Assembly: GCF_902506145.1 (NCBI RefSeq)
Contig: NZ_LR733519.1
Coordinates: 1,356,158-1,420,157, forward strand
Length of the DNA stretch: 64,000 nucleotides
From: Burkholderia sp. 8Y
GTDB taxonomy: Bacteria; Pseudomonadota; Gammaproteobacteria; Burkholderiales; Burkholderiaceae
Direction: 5' to 3'
This document shows, piece after piece, positions 1-9,511 of this stretch. Within the stretch, counting starts at the first letter, position 1, and every line of letters begins with the position of its first letter. A model generated the notes under the pieces. The model was not told the DNA's origin, did not search any database, and saw only the letters and a list, made by a program, of their open reading frames with translations. The position numbers and the translations under genes were made by a program.

Positions 1-1
1 T

Positions 2-100
2 GCCATCCGGCCGCATTCAAGCCTGGCCTACCTGACGCCCGACGAGTTCAAGCAGCGGTATTGTTCAACTGAAGCAATCGAGGCCGTTCTCCAAGATTAA
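2..100 (+). CDS. IS3-family transposase OrfB, C-terminal end (partial)
   Basis: The frame starting at base 2 is open from the window edge to a TAA at 98-100. It encodes about 32 residues containing RPHSSLAYLTPDEF, the well-known C-terminal signature of IS3-family (IS407/IS2-like) DDE transposases. The catalytic DDE core must lie outside the window, so completeness cannot be judged. An inverted-repeat-like end follows a few bases downstream, as expected for an IS right end. Identity of the family is clear from the motif; the exact IS is not determined. Confidence 0.8.
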   Translation, partial: AIRPHSSLAYLTPDEFKQRYCSTEAIEAVLQD

Positions 101-104
101 AACG

Positions 105-127
105 GTCCGAAGAACTCAGGCAGGTCA
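105..127 (+). repeat. Probable right terminal inverted repeat of the IS3-family element
   Basis: Just after the transposase stop the sequence ends in CAGGCAGGTCA. This resembles the GGCAGGTCA termini of IS407-group elements. The left partner is outside the window, so the repeat cannot be paired here. If right, the IS ends at about base 127 and chromosomal sequence resumes. Confidence 0.5.
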
Positions 128-533
128 TCGGGATTGCATTAGCGCCGCTTATAGTTGGAACCGGGCGCCAGGCGCCCCGCAAATGTGTCTTCGTCGATAG
201 CGTTAACCCGTAGGCTGTCGCCGGGCGCGGCCCCGTTGGCGTCGCTGCGGCAGACGCGCCGGGATGCTGGCCATTCACGCCCGAACCGTGTTACCAAGCG
301 ATTGATGCCAGGCGTCAACGGGGCCTGGAACAGCACACGCATTCTCGTGCCGCCTGCATGCTGGCCAGAACAACCTGCCGTTCTCGGGCAGCACGCACAT
401 CAAGGTCATGGTAGCGTCCCCATCGAGAGCACGCGTCAGGTCGAGCCTCGCGACCTGCACGCCCTGTCCTCGCCCGCATGAAGGGCGGCACGTCCGCAAT
501 CCCACGCAATCAACGACACAAGGAGACGAATCC
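128..533. other. Intergenic stretch without a recognisable gene
   Basis: About 400 bases between the IS end and the MmgE/PrpD-like gene. Several short frames are open on both strands, but none shows a recognisable domain, ribosome binding site or plausible start. It may be remnant DNA interrupted by the IS plus the promoter of the downstream pair; no promoter is assigned. Confidence 0.5.
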
Positions 534-2024
534 ATGCCAGCAATCGACCGGCGCTATTTCCTGAAGGCAGGTGCGGCGAGCGCGCTTGCCTCGGCGACCG
601 CGGGAACAGGCGCGCTCGCACAGGGCAACGATGCCGCATCGAGCGCCTCCGCGCCCTCGTCCACCGCCAAAGCCAACGCACAACCGCCTAAAGTCACGCG
701 CATCCTCGCCGAGTTCATTCATCGCACGGCCTATCAGGACTTGCCCGCGAACGTGCGCCGTGAAGGCGTGCGTACGCTGATGAACTGGGTCGGCGTCGCG
801 GTCGGCGGATCGCACGACGAAACGGTAGACCGCGCGGTGGCGGCGCTAACGCCGTTCTCGGGTCCGCCGCAAGCCAACCTGCTCGGCCGCACCGAGCGCT
901 TCGATATCATGAACGCGGCGTTCATCAACGGCGTGAGCAGCCATATCTTCGATTTCGACGACACGCATCTGAAGACCATCATCCATCCGGCCGGTCCGGT
1001 GGTGTCCGCGATTCTCGCGTACGCGCAATATCGGCCGGTGACGGGCAAGGATTTCCTCAACGCGCTGGTGCTCGGCGTCGAGACGGAATTGCGGATGGGC
1101 AATGCGGTGTACCCGAATCATTACGATGTCGGCTGGCACATCACAGGAACATGCGGCGTCTTCGGGTCTGCTGCTGCAATGTCGAAACTGATGGGCCTGA
1201 GCGTGCAGCAGACGGTCTGGGCGCTCCGGCTGGCGGCGTCGCAGCCGGTCGGCCTGCGCGAGTCGTTCGGCTCGATGAACAAGAGTTTCAACCCGGGCCG
1301 CGCGGCCGCCAACGGCATGTTCGCGGCGATCCTCGCAGGCAAGGACTACACGAGCTCGGACGGCATGATCGAGGCGAAGCGCGGATGGGCCAACACCATC
1401 AGCACGAAGCAGGATTACCGCGAGATCACCGACGGTCTCGGCACGCACTGGGAATCGACGCTCAACACGTATAAGCCGTTCGCATGCGGCATCGTGATTC
1501 ACCCCGCGCTCGATGCAGCCATCCAGCTTCGCAACGAAAACCACCTGACTCCCGATCAGATCGAGCGAATCGATTTGCGCGTGCATCCGCTCGTCATCGA
1601 ACTCACGGGAAAGAAGACGCCGAATATCGGGCTCGAAGGAAAGTTCAGCATCTATCACGCGGTGGCGATCGCCATCATCGACGGCGCCGCCGGCGAGAAG
1701 CAGTTCAGCGATGCGAAGGTCCGCGACCCGCAAACCGTTGCTCTGCGCGAGAAGGTGAATGCCATCGTCGATCCGGCCATCAAACCGGAGCAGGTCGACA
1801 TGACCATCACGCTGAAGGACGGCCGCAAGCTGCACAAGTTCATTCAGCACGCGATCGGCAGCACCGAAGTGCCGATGACCGATGAGCAGCTCGAGAAGAA
1901 GTTCTCGGATCTCGCGGACGGCATTTTGTCCGCCGATCAAACGCGCGCGTTGATCGACAAGTGCTGGCACGTCGAGCAGCTCGACAGCGCGGCCGATATC
2001 GCGTTGGCGGCGGTTCATCGGTAA
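534..2024 (+). CDS. Tat-exported MmgE/PrpD family protein
   Basis: Protein of 496 residues. The start at 534 is chosen because AGGAG lies at 521-525 and because the protein then opens with a twin-arginine signal, RRYFLKAG, followed by an alanine-rich hydrophobic stretch ending near ALAQ (about residue 30). Upstream in-frame codons would bury this signal. The remainder matches the MmgE/PrpD fold (2-methylcitrate dehydratase and aconitate decarboxylase relatives), with FDFDDTH near residue 140 and an HPAGPVVSA segment. Family members act on small di- and tricarboxylates; the substrate is unknown. Export by the Tat route is odd for a family that is usually cytoplasmic. The stop is 3 bases before the kelch gene, suggesting cotranscription. 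Confidence 0.85.
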   Translation: MPAIDRRYFLKAGAASALASATAGTGALAQGNDAASSASAPSSTAKANAQPPKVTRILAEFIHRTAYQDLPANVRREGVRTLMNWVGVAVGGSHDETVDRAVAALTPFSGPPQANLLGRTERFDIMNAAFINGVSSHIFDFDDTHLKTIIHPAGPVVSAILAYAQYRPVTGKDFLNALVLGVETELRMGNAVYPNHYDVGWHITGTCGVFGSAAAMSKLMGLSVQQTVWALRLAASQPVGLRESFGSMNKSFNPGRAAANGMFAAILAGKDYTSSDGMIEAKRGWANTISTKQDYREITDGLGTHWESTLNTYKPFACGIVIHPALDAAIQLRNENHLTPDQIERIDLRVHPLVIELTGKKTPNIGLEGKFSIYHAVAIAIIDGAAGEKQFSDAKVRDPQTVALREKVNAIVDPAIKPEQVDMTITLKDGRKLHKFIQHAIGSTEVPMTDEQLEKKFSDLADGILSADQTRALIDKCWHVEQLDSAADIALAAVHR

Positions 2025-2027
2025 GTC

Positions 2028-3230
2028 ATGGCGGGGCCAGCGGCGAAGACGCATGCGCCGATCGACTACACTCGCCTGAAGATGTCTTCGTCCGCCAACG
2101 CCGAGCCAACCGCGAGTCCGCCCGTGAACAGTCATCGACGCCGCACCCTGCACATGGCCGCTTGCGCCGGCTTCTATGCCCTATGGCGCGGCGCTCGCGC
2201 GGCCGGCATGTCTTCCGATATGCCGACGCCCGAAGAAATGGACGCCATCCAGCGCGGCGGCTTGTACAGCGCGCTTCGAGACCCCGCCGCGACGCAGCTT
2301 CCGCCCGACGTCTACGCGCAGCGCTTCACTTACTCTCCGGCTCCGGTCGCCTCCGACCAGGGCCACTGGACGAGCGCGCCGCCACTTCCGTTGCCGCGCA
2401 GCGAGATGGCCTGGGCGACGAGCGAAGGCGATCGCATGCACGTGATCGGCGGCTACGGCGCGGGCAGAGTCGCGCGCCCCTACCATCAAGTGTCCGACGC
2501 GGCACGCAATCAATGGCGCGAAGCTGCACCCCTTCCGCGCGGCGCGAATCATGTCGGAGTCGCGGCTTTGGGTGGCGTCGTTTATGCGTTCGGCGGCTTC
2601 GTCGAACAGAACCGCATCGCCGTGCCGGACTGCTATGCCTATGTCGTCGCCGACGATCGCTGGCAGGGTATCCGTCCGCTGTCGCGCGGCTCGCGCGGCG
2701 CGATTTCCGTCGTTGCGCACGATGGCCTCTTGCACGCGATCGGCGGTCGCGACACGCGCTCGGTCGACTGGCACGAAGTCTACGATCCCAAGAGCGACAA
2801 CTGGACGACGCTCGCGCCCGTGCCCGGCCCGCGAGACCATTCGGCGGCCGTGTCGCTCGCCGGGCGCATTCACGTCGCCGGCGGACGCATGGATACTTTC
2901 GATTTCAACACCGGCATGCACGTCGCCTATGACGTGAAGACGGACGCGTGGCAAGAGTGCGCGCCGATGCCGACGCCTCGCTCGGGCCACGGCGGCGTGG
3001 CATGGCGCGGCAAGCTCTTTTGCATGGGCGGCGAAGGCACGCGGCGCGTATTTGGCCAGAACGAAGCCTACGATCCCGCGTCGGACGCATGGCAAGCCTA
3101 TGCGCAGATGATGACGCCCAGGCACGGCATGGGCGCGGCAATCGTCGGCGACGCCATCCACGTGGCGGGAGGCGGGCCCATGAACGGCGGGCGGTTTCAG
3201 ACTTCGGTTCACGAGGTCTTCACGATGTGA
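2028..3230 (+). CDS. Kelch-repeat beta-propeller protein, probably exported
   Basis: Protein of 400 residues with six kelch repeats, visible as recurring double-glycine motifs (HVIGGYGAG, VYAFGGF, LHAIGGRD, IHVAGGRMD, LFCMGGEGT, IHVAGGGP), each followed by a conserved Tyr/Trp spacing. This is enough for one six-bladed propeller. The N-terminal 60 residues contain HRRRTLHMAACAG, a possible Tat-type or ordinary signal peptide; a second in-frame ATG at 2082 would shorten the n-region. It starts 3 bases after the MmgE/PrpD-like stop, so the two are likely translated together and may work together in the periplasm (inference). Kelch propellers include sialic acid mutarotases and galactose oxidases; no catalytic assignment can be made. 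Confidence 0.8.
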   Translation: MAGPAAKTHAPIDYTRLKMSSSANAEPTASPPVNSHRRRTLHMAACAGFYALWRGARAAGMSSDMPTPEEMDAIQRGGLYSALRDPAATQLPPDVYAQRFTYSPAPVASDQGHWTSAPPLPLPRSEMAWATSEGDRMHVIGGYGAGRVARPYHQVSDAARNQWREAAPLPRGANHVGVAALGGVVYAFGGFVEQNRIAVPDCYAYVVADDRWQGIRPLSRGSRGAISVVAHDGLLHAIGGRDTRSVDWHEVYDPKSDNWTTLAPVPGPRDHSAAVSLAGRIHVAGGRMDTFDFNTGMHVAYDVKTDAWQECAPMPTPRSGHGGVAWRGKLFCMGGEGTRRVFGQNEAYDPASDAWQAYAQMMTPRHGMGAAIVGDAIHVAGGGPMNGGRFQTSVHEVFTM

Positions 3231-3311
3231 CGTAAGAAAGCCGACGCCGGCTCGTGTCGCATGTTCTGATGGCCTGTGGCAAGTGCGTCCCTTGCGTATT
3301 CCACTGTGGCT

Positions 3312-6300
3312 TCACTTGGTTCGCGGTCGCATCAAGAGTCGGAGAAGCACAGGTAAGAGCAGCAGTACGAGCGGCAATTGAACGACGAGTCCCGAGATGA
3401 TCGCGATCGCCAGCGGCTGCTGCATGGCCGAGCCTTGTCCGAGCGCGAAAGCCAGCGGCAGAAGCGCAAGGATGGCGGCAATGGTGGTCATCGCGATGGG
3501 CCGCAAGCGGTTGCGGCCGGCTTCGATCAGCGCGCGGTCGAACGCCATGCCATCGTCGCGCACCAGGTCCTGTAGCTCGGACACGTAAAAGATCGCGACC
3601 TCCGTCACGATGCCGATGATCATCGTCATGCCCATCATCGCCGAGATGTTCAGTTCGATGTGCGTCATCCACAGCCCCACGAATACCGCGCCCGCCGCAA
3701 GCAACGGCATGGCCATGACCGCCAGGGCGACGCGAAAACGTTCGTATAGAAAGAGCAGCAAGCCAAATACGAGCGCCACGGCTGCGCCGAACACCGTCAT
3801 CAAGCCTTTGAACGCTATCTGCTGTTGCTGATACAGACCGCCAAGCTCGTAATAGACGCTCGACGGCAAAAGGTCCGGTTCTCCAAGCGCCTTCTGTACG
3901 TCGGCGACGGTCGAACCCAAGTCCCTCCCGTCGATGCGCGCGGTCACCGCCACCATGCGCTTGAGATTGTCGCGGCTGATCTCGGGCTGCCCCGTGACCT
4001 TGACCATGCTCGCCACGCGGCCCACCGGAAACAAATGGCCGTCCGGCGCGCGAACCAGCAACTGGCCCAGTTGTGTGTCCGTAAGCGTCAATGCATTCGC
4101 GATGTGAACGCGCACGCCCACCGTTTTCGGCCCACTCTCGAACTGCGTGGCGACACTGCCCTGCAGCATGTCCGAGACCGCCTGCGCAACCGACTGCACG
4201 TCCATGCCTTCGGCGGCCACTGCGTCGGGACGAATGCGTAGCTCGAGCGCATCGCCAGCCGGATTGATGCCGTCGGTTACATCGACAACGCCGGGTATCT
4301 TGCCAATTCGCGCCGCGACCTTGCGTGCGGTGGCATCCAGGGTATCCTGGTCGTCGGAGTAGATCTTGATCTGCACGGGTTGCGGGACGGCCGTCAGATC
4401 GCCGATGAGATCTTCCATCAGTTGAGCCAGTTCGATGCTCACACCGGGCACCTGGCTGTCGATGCGCGAGCGTATCTCCTCCATGACGGTTTCGATCGGC
4501 TCACGATTGCCCGACTTCAGCCGGACGAAGAAGTCCCCCTTGTTGGGCTCGTTCAGATCGCCTCCGAGACCGGCTCCCGTGCGGCGCGAATAGGTCAAGA
4601 CGTTCGGATTCGACTGCAGGATCGCTTCGATCTGCTGCATCAACCGGTTCGTCTCCCCGACCGAAGTGCCCGGCGCCGTGTGGTAATCGAGCACGAAACC
4701 GCCTTCGTCCATGGTCGGCATGAAGCCGCTGCCAACCTGCGTGAACGCAAAGCCCGCAGCCGCTATCAGCGGTACGACACCCACCAGAACCAGCAAGGGC
4801 TTCGCGGTGACGCGTGCGACCAGGACCGCATAACGCCGGTTCATCCACGAGGCGAGGCGCGATTCCTTGTGCTCTTCCGCATCCTTCGCCTTGAGCCATC
4901 GGTCGCAAAGAATCGGGACCGCGAGCCACGTCACGAGAAAGGAGATGAATAGCGCGCTCGCCATCGTCACCGACAGCGCCTTGAAGAAGGCGCCGGTAAC
5001 GCCCGAGAGAAATGCGAGGGGCACGAAAATGATCAGGGTTGCAGCGGACGAGCCCGCGAGCGGACGCGTGAACTCCAGCGCCGCAGCCATCACACGGCCA
5101 TGAAATGCGCGCGCGCCGCCTTCGCGCATGCGTCGCACGACATGCTCGATCATCACGATTGCATCGTCGATGACGAGACCCACGGCCGCGGCCATGCCAC
5201 CCAGCGTCATGATGTTGAAGCCCATGCCGAAGACATCGAGCAACAAGATGGTGGACGCCATGACCACCGGCACCAGTGCAACGGCGATGGCCGTGATCTT
5301 CCAGTTGCGCAAGAACACGAACAGCGTGATGGCGGCCAGCACCACGCCGATCATGATGGCATCGCGCACGCTGGTGGCCGACGCGATTACCAGTTCGCTC
5401 TGGTCGTACCAGTTCGCGAGATGCACGCCGGAAGGCATCTTGTGTTCGAAGTCCGCGAGCTTTGCGTGGATGGCCCGCGCCATCGCGACGCTGTTCGCAC
5501 CCGGCTGCTGATAGATGTTGACGAGCACCGCGTCCTTGCCATCGGCGGTCACGCGCATCCACTGCGGCACGATGCCTTGCCGCACGTTGGCGACATCGCC
5601 GAGCGAGACCTGCGTGCCGCCATTCGACGCAACGACAACGCGTTTGAGTTCGTCGATGCGCGTGATCGTCGTGTTCGCGATGACGAGATACAGCTTGTAG
5701 TGGTCTTCGATCCGGCCGGTCGCCATGAGCACGTTGCTCGCGCCTATCGCCTTCGATACGTCCGCCAGCGACAGCTTGTATGCCGCAAGACGCGCGGGAT
5801 CGATCGCGACTTCGAACTCGTCCTGAGCCCCGCCCATGACATCGACGCGCGCCACGCCTTCAACCGAAGACAGCAAAGGCCGAAGCTGAAATTGCGCGAG
5901 GTCGCGCAGTGCGGATTGCGTCTGTCGTTGCGACGTGAGGCTGTAGGCGAGCACCGGAAACACGGTCGGGTCCATCCGGCGCACTTGCATGGATGTGCCC
6001 GGCGGCAAGGTACCGAGTATCTCGCTGATGGCCGACTGCGCCTGCAATGTCGCCTGCGCCATGTCCGTGCCCCAGTCGAAGTTGATCGAGATCTCCGCCG
6101 AGCCCCGGCTCGTTCTCGATTCGACATCGCGTACGTTGGGCACGCGGCGCAAGGCTTCTTCGACGGGCATCGTCACGAGCGTGGTCATCTGCCCGGCAGG
6201 CCGGTCGCCGGCATCGAGGGAAACGACGGCTCTCGGGAACGCGACGTTGGGAAAAAGCGAAATCGGCATGCGAAAAGCGGTAAGCCCGCCCGCGAGGGCC

Positions 6301-6362
6301 AGAAGCGCGATGACGAACAGCAACGAGCGGGAATGGCGTTGCATCCACTGACCGAAGTTCAT
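3312..6362 (-). CDS. RND efflux pump permease, AcrB/HAE1-like
   Basis: Protein of 1016 residues, the normal size for an RND inner-membrane pump. It has an N-terminal membrane segment (about 13-30), two large periplasmic loops and two blocks of five to six transmembrane helices. The fourth helix carries GLVIDDAIVMIEH, with the paired aspartates of the proton relay. It would form the inner membrane part of a tripartite exporter driven by the proton gradient. It is the last gene of a minus-strand operon; its ATG overlaps the stop of the membrane fusion protein gene in an ATGA. Substrate (metal or drug) cannot be read from the sequence; the nearby CusS/CusR-like system hints at metals or envelope stress but is a separate unit. 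Confidence 0.92.
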   Translation of the reverse strand: MNFGQWMQRHSRSLLFVIALLALAGGLTAFRMPISLFPNVAFPRAVVSLDAGDRPAGQMTTLVTMPVEEALRRVPNVRDVESRTSRGSAEISINFDWGTDMAQATLQAQSAISEILGTLPPGTSMQVRRMDPTVFPVLAYSLTSQRQTQSALRDLAQFQLRPLLSSVEGVARVDVMGGAQDEFEVAIDPARLAAYKLSLADVSKAIGASNVLMATGRIEDHYKLYLVIANTTITRIDELKRVVVASNGGTQVSLGDVANVRQGIVPQWMRVTADGKDAVLVNIYQQPGANSVAMARAIHAKLADFEHKMPSGVHLANWYDQSELVIASATSVRDAIMIGVVLAAITLFVFLRNWKITAIAVALVPVVMASTILLLDVFGMGFNIMTLGGMAAAVGLVIDDAIVMIEHVVRRMREGGARAFHGRVMAAALEFTRPLAGSSAATLIIFVPLAFLSGVTGAFFKALSVTMASALFISFLVTWLAVPILCDRWLKAKDAEEHKESRLASWMNRRYAVLVARVTAKPLLVLVGVVPLIAAAGFAFTQVGSGFMPTMDEGGFVLDYHTAPGTSVGETNRLMQQIEAILQSNPNVLTYSRRTGAGLGGDLNEPNKGDFFVRLKSGNREPIETVMEEIRSRIDSQVPGVSIELAQLMEDLIGDLTAVPQPVQIKIYSDDQDTLDATARKVAARIGKIPGVVDVTDGINPAGDALELRIRPDAVAAEGMDVQSVAQAVSDMLQGSVATQFESGPKTVGVRVHIANALTLTDTQLGQLLVRAPDGHLFPVGRVASMVKVTGQPEISRDNLKRMVAVTARIDGRDLGSTVADVQKALGEPDLLPSSVYYELGGLYQQQQIAFKGLMTVFGAAVALVFGLLLFLYERFRVALAVMAMPLLAAGAVFVGLWMTHIELNISAMMGMTMIIGIVTEVAIFYVSELQDLVRDDGMAFDRALIEAGRNRLRPIAMTTIAAILALLPLAFALGQGSAMQQPLAIAIISGLVVQLPLVLLLLPVLLRLLMRPRTK

Positions 6363-7492
6363 TGCGCCGGTCCCTGCTTTGCATTCGGCCCGCTGTCGCG
6401 TGGTGCTGCGCCGCCGTCGATCCGAACGGGTGCCCCATCATGCAACTCATAGTTGCCGACGACGACGAGCTTGCGCGTTGCATCCAGCGGCCCCTCTACG
6501 CCGTAACGGCCATCATCTTCGACAACGATCCTCACGTTCGCTCGGTGCGCCTTGCCGTCGCTTCCCGTTTGAAACACGTAGTCCCCTTGCGCATCGTGTA
6601 GCACTGCGCTGCGCGGCACGATCCAGTGAACGCCCGCCTGCGTATCGATATCCGCCTTTACGCGCGTGCCGGGAATAAAGGCGCTTGGCCCGGTCGGAAC
6701 GTTCGCACCGACACTGACCAACTGAGTCTGAGGATCGACGGCTGCGCCCACCATCACCACGCGTCCCGCGATATGCGCGCTCTGCAAGGCAGTCGACAGT
6801 CCGCTGACGGTGACGCTATCGCCCCGGTGAATGGACGCGATATCGGAGGATTCAACGCCCAATGTCACGTTCGGCTGCGCGTCGCCGCCGCGCGTTCCCG
6901 CCGACAGTTGAAGGATCGCAGCGCCGGCCTGCACTTGATCGCCTTGGCCGGCAGATACCTGTGTCACCACGCCGTCATGCGGCGCGACGACCGTCGTTCG
7001 TCCATTGCCAACGCCGAGCTGATTCTGCGCAGCAAGCGCCTCTCTTGCGTCGAGCGCGGCCTTTCGCGCAGTGGCGAGTTGCGATCGCGTCGCAAGCGAC
7101 TTATCGAAGAGCGATTGCGTGCGCGCGAGCTCGTCGTTTGCAAGCTGCGCCGCGCTCCTCGCTTGCGCTGCGGCCACGACGGCGGCCGGATCCGCCTGCA
7201 CGACGAAGAGCGGCGCGCCCCGCACGACGCTTTGCCCCGCCTGTACCCGCATCTGTACGATGCGCGCGATGTAAGGAAGGTCGATCGTCGTCACGTTCGA
7301 CGCGGAAACCGCCACCACGCCATATGCGTGGACGGGCCGCGATATCGGGCCACGCGTCAGTGCGACGGTTTGCACCGCGGTCACGGGCACTGGCGCCTCG
7401 TCCGCCTGCGCGGGCGAACCCATGAGGGCGATGACGACTGCGACAGGCGCAGCAGTAAGGCTACCTATGAGCCTGATGCGGTTATTTCGCAT
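6359..7492 (-). CDS. RND efflux periplasmic adaptor (membrane fusion protein)
   Basis: Protein of 377 residues beginning MRNNRIRLIG, with a signal peptide of about 30 residues ending SPAQA. It contains the biotinyl-lipoyl-like half motifs, an alpha-helical hairpin (about residues 95-145, rich in Ala, Gln and Leu) and beta-barrel regions typical of the HlyD/RND adaptor family. It bridges the pump and the outer membrane channel. The start at 7492 lies inside the end of the outer membrane factor gene (11-base overlap), indicating translational coupling; a longer upstream reading exists but lacks a signal peptide at its start. The 3' end overlaps the pump gene by 4 bases. Confidence 0.9.
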   Translation of the reverse strand: MRNNRIRLIGSLTAAPVAVVIALMGSPAQADEAPVPVTAVQTVALTRGPISRPVHAYGVVAVSASNVTTIDLPYIARIVQMRVQAGQSVVRGAPLFVVQADPAAVVAAAQARSAAQLANDELARTQSLFDKSLATRSQLATARKAALDAREALAAQNQLGVGNGRTTVVAPHDGVVTQVSAGQGDQVQAGAAILQLSAGTRGGDAQPNVTLGVESSDIASIHRGDSVTVSGLSTALQSAHIAGRVVMVGAAVDPQTQLVSVGANVPTGPSAFIPGTRVKADIDTQAGVHWIVPRSAVLHDAQGDYVFQTGSDGKAHRANVRIVVEDDGRYGVEGPLDATRKLVVVGNYELHDGAPVRIDGGAAPRDSGPNAKQGPAQ

Positions 7493-8948
7493 TGATTTCG
7501 GTGAATTGCTGATCGGAGGAGTAGGCGTCGGGAATCGCGCTGCCCAGCAGCGCCTGCAAACCGACGCGCTGTTCCGCGAGCGACTCCCGCAAGGTAGCGG
7601 CATCGATGCGTTTGATCAGAGCCGCGCTCTGTGCATCGACGTAGGCGGGCAGCGCAAGGTTGTGTTCGGCGTACGCAGCGGCCGCGTCCTTCGCAGCGCG
7701 ATCGACTTCTGGCAGCGCGGACTCCGTCGCGCGCAACTGCGAAGCGAGGATGACCGTATCGGCACGCAGCTGCGCAACGTCTGCGTATGCGGTGTTGAGC
7801 CGGTCCTCGTACTCGTCGTGCAGACGCTGGCGGGTGGCCCGCTCGATCGCGACGTTGCCCTGATTGCGGTTAAAGATCGGCAGACTGAGGTTGATCTGGA
7901 AGCCGCTCGTGTAGATCGGAGTCGTGTCCCGGGCGCGCACGAAGCCGACCGAGAGGCTCGGGAACTGGCCCAGTATCGCTGCACGGTATTTTTGTTCCTG
8001 TGCCTCGTAGCCCGCCTGAAGGGCAAGCAGATCCGGACGGCGTGTCGGCAGTGCCTGCAACGCTGCTTCTATCGTGTTCGCGGGCATTGGCGCGATTGCA
8101 TCGCTGGCGGTGAGTTTCAACTCCACATCGGGCGCAACACCGAGGAGCGCGTTCAGGTCGTGATGCGTTTGGACGGCTGCGCGCTGCATATCGGTGAATT
8201 GCCGGTTCGCGTCCGTGTAAGCGGTGAGCGCCGCAGTGAGCGCGTCCGAGGAAAGATTGCCTTCTCGTTGCGCCTGAGCTATACGCTCATAGCGCATGCG
8301 CGTGAGGTCGCGCTGCTGCTGCAAGAGCGGCAACGTGTCTGTCTGGAAACGCGATTTGACGAAGAGTTGCTTCGCCTGTGCAATGACCTGCCATTCCTGC
8401 CAGAGCAGACCGAGGTCTGTCTTCGCGACGGTGGCATCCGCCGATTGCTTGTTCGCGCTGCGCGTGACGATGGCCATCACGTCGATGCTCAACGCATAGC
8501 TGAACGCGGGCACCGCACCGAAGGCGCCGGGAAAGTCGCGCGCGAGGCCGAGTTGCGGGTCCGGAAGAAGCCCCGCCGAATAAGCCTGTGCGCATGCGAT
8601 ATGCAGATCGTCGCGTGCGAGCTTGAGCGCAGGATTGTTCGCGACCGCCAGCATGGCCACTTCTTCGATGTCGAAGCCGTCCGACGGATCGAAGCGGTGC
8701 GCGGCAAGCTCGGGCAATGGCATGCGCGATGAATCGATCCGAACGCGTTGCAACTCACTCGACGACGTTCGGCTCGCGTACGGCGCGAGCGGCTCGCGGT
8801 GGTATGAGGCGCAGCCCGACAGCGCCAGCAAGCAAGCGGCTGTCGATAAGGCGAGACTTGATCGACTGAACCGCGAGTGGATGAAAGGAATGGCAGAACA
8901 AAGAGGCAAGTCTTTCTCCCCGCTTCGGCTGGTCCGGAGCAGCAGCAT
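7482..8948 (-). CDS. RND efflux outer membrane factor, TolC/CusC-like lipoprotein
   Basis: Protein of 488 residues, first gene of the efflux operon. A hydrophobic signal ends in LSGC, a lipobox with Cys46 as the lipidation site. The first residues are hydrophilic, so the true start may lie slightly downstream. The body has the two OEP repeats typical of TolC-family channels: long Ala/Leu/Gln-rich helices around 90-260 and 290-470. It should form the trimeric outer membrane duct for the adaptor and pump encoded downstream. The 3' end overlaps the adaptor start. Confidence 0.88.
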   Translation of the reverse strand: MLLLRTSRSGEKDLPLCSAIPFIHSRFSRSSLALSTAACLLALSGCASYHREPLAPYASRTSSSELQRVRIDSSRMPLPELAAHRFDPSDGFDIEEVAMLAVANNPALKLARDDLHIACAQAYSAGLLPDPQLGLARDFPGAFGAVPAFSYALSIDVMAIVTRSANKQSADATVAKTDLGLLWQEWQVIAQAKQLFVKSRFQTDTLPLLQQQRDLTRMRYERIAQAQREGNLSSDALTAALTAYTDANRQFTDMQRAAVQTHHDLNALLGVAPDVELKLTASDAIAPMPANTIEAALQALPTRRPDLLALQAGYEAQEQKYRAAILGQFPSLSVGFVRARDTTPIYTSGFQINLSLPIFNRNQGNVAIERATRQRLHDEYEDRLNTAYADVAQLRADTVILASQLRATESALPEVDRAAKDAAAAYAEHNLALPAYVDAQSAALIKRIDAATLRESLAEQRVGLQALLGSAIPDAYSSDQQFTEINAK

Positions 8949-9172
8949 TGAAAAACGCTCACGAATTGTCGATAACGATCGCTTAAGCGAGACTTAACTG
9001 TCACCTAAACGATGCGGAGCGGGACGGACAGGAGGCTGAATTGCTCGTGCCGTGGATGTGCGACGTGCGGAACGGGTCGTTATCGCCGCTTGGGAAGTGA
9101 TCGAAAGAAACGCAGGGCGCGTTCATTGCCCGACCGCTCGACCCTGCCCTGCGCCTGATCGATCACCTCGAC

Positions 9173-9463
9173 TCATTCGGAGCCATGACCGTCTTCGACA
9201 CCACCATAGCCCGAGTTGGTCGGCGAGGCGGTGTTGTGCGTGTCATGTCGCGCAGCAAACGTTGCCCGGTTGCGCGCGACCGTCCGTGCGTTGGGCGGGT
9301 ACTGGACACCGTTCGATGGCAGCAAACCCTGAGCCTGCGCCTGCGCCAGTTGATGCACTACTTCCGCGCGAGTCACTTCACTGGTTTGTGCGGATGCCTG
9401 AGCGGCCACTGCGAGGGCCATCGTCGCGAGCATGAGAGATACGATCTTTTTCACGAGATTCAC
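9173..9463 (-). CDS. DUF4148 small exported protein
   Basis: Protein of 96 residues with a clear signal peptide (MNLVKKIVSLMLATMALA, cleavage near AQASA) and the DUF4148 pattern: TRAEVVHQLAQAQAQGLLP followed by a short variable tail ending in SGYGGVEDG. DUF4148 proteins are abundant in Burkholderia relatives; function unknown. The mature protein would be a periplasmic or secreted peptide of about 70 residues. It lies alone between the efflux operon and the two-component system. Confidence 0.85.
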   Translation of the reverse strand: MNLVKKIVSLMLATMALAVAAQASAQTSEVTRAEVVHQLAQAQAQGLLPSNGVQYPPNARTVARNRATFAARHDTHNTASPTNSGYGGVEDGHGSE

Positions 9464-9511
9464 CTGTGATTGATGGTTGGTTCCTGCAAGGCAGACGTCG
9501 ATCAGGACGCT

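Noticed and set aside
408..533. Upstream extension of the MmgE/PrpD-like gene
   Set aside because: It would place 42 extra residues before the Tat motif, and a good ribosome binding site serves the start at 534.
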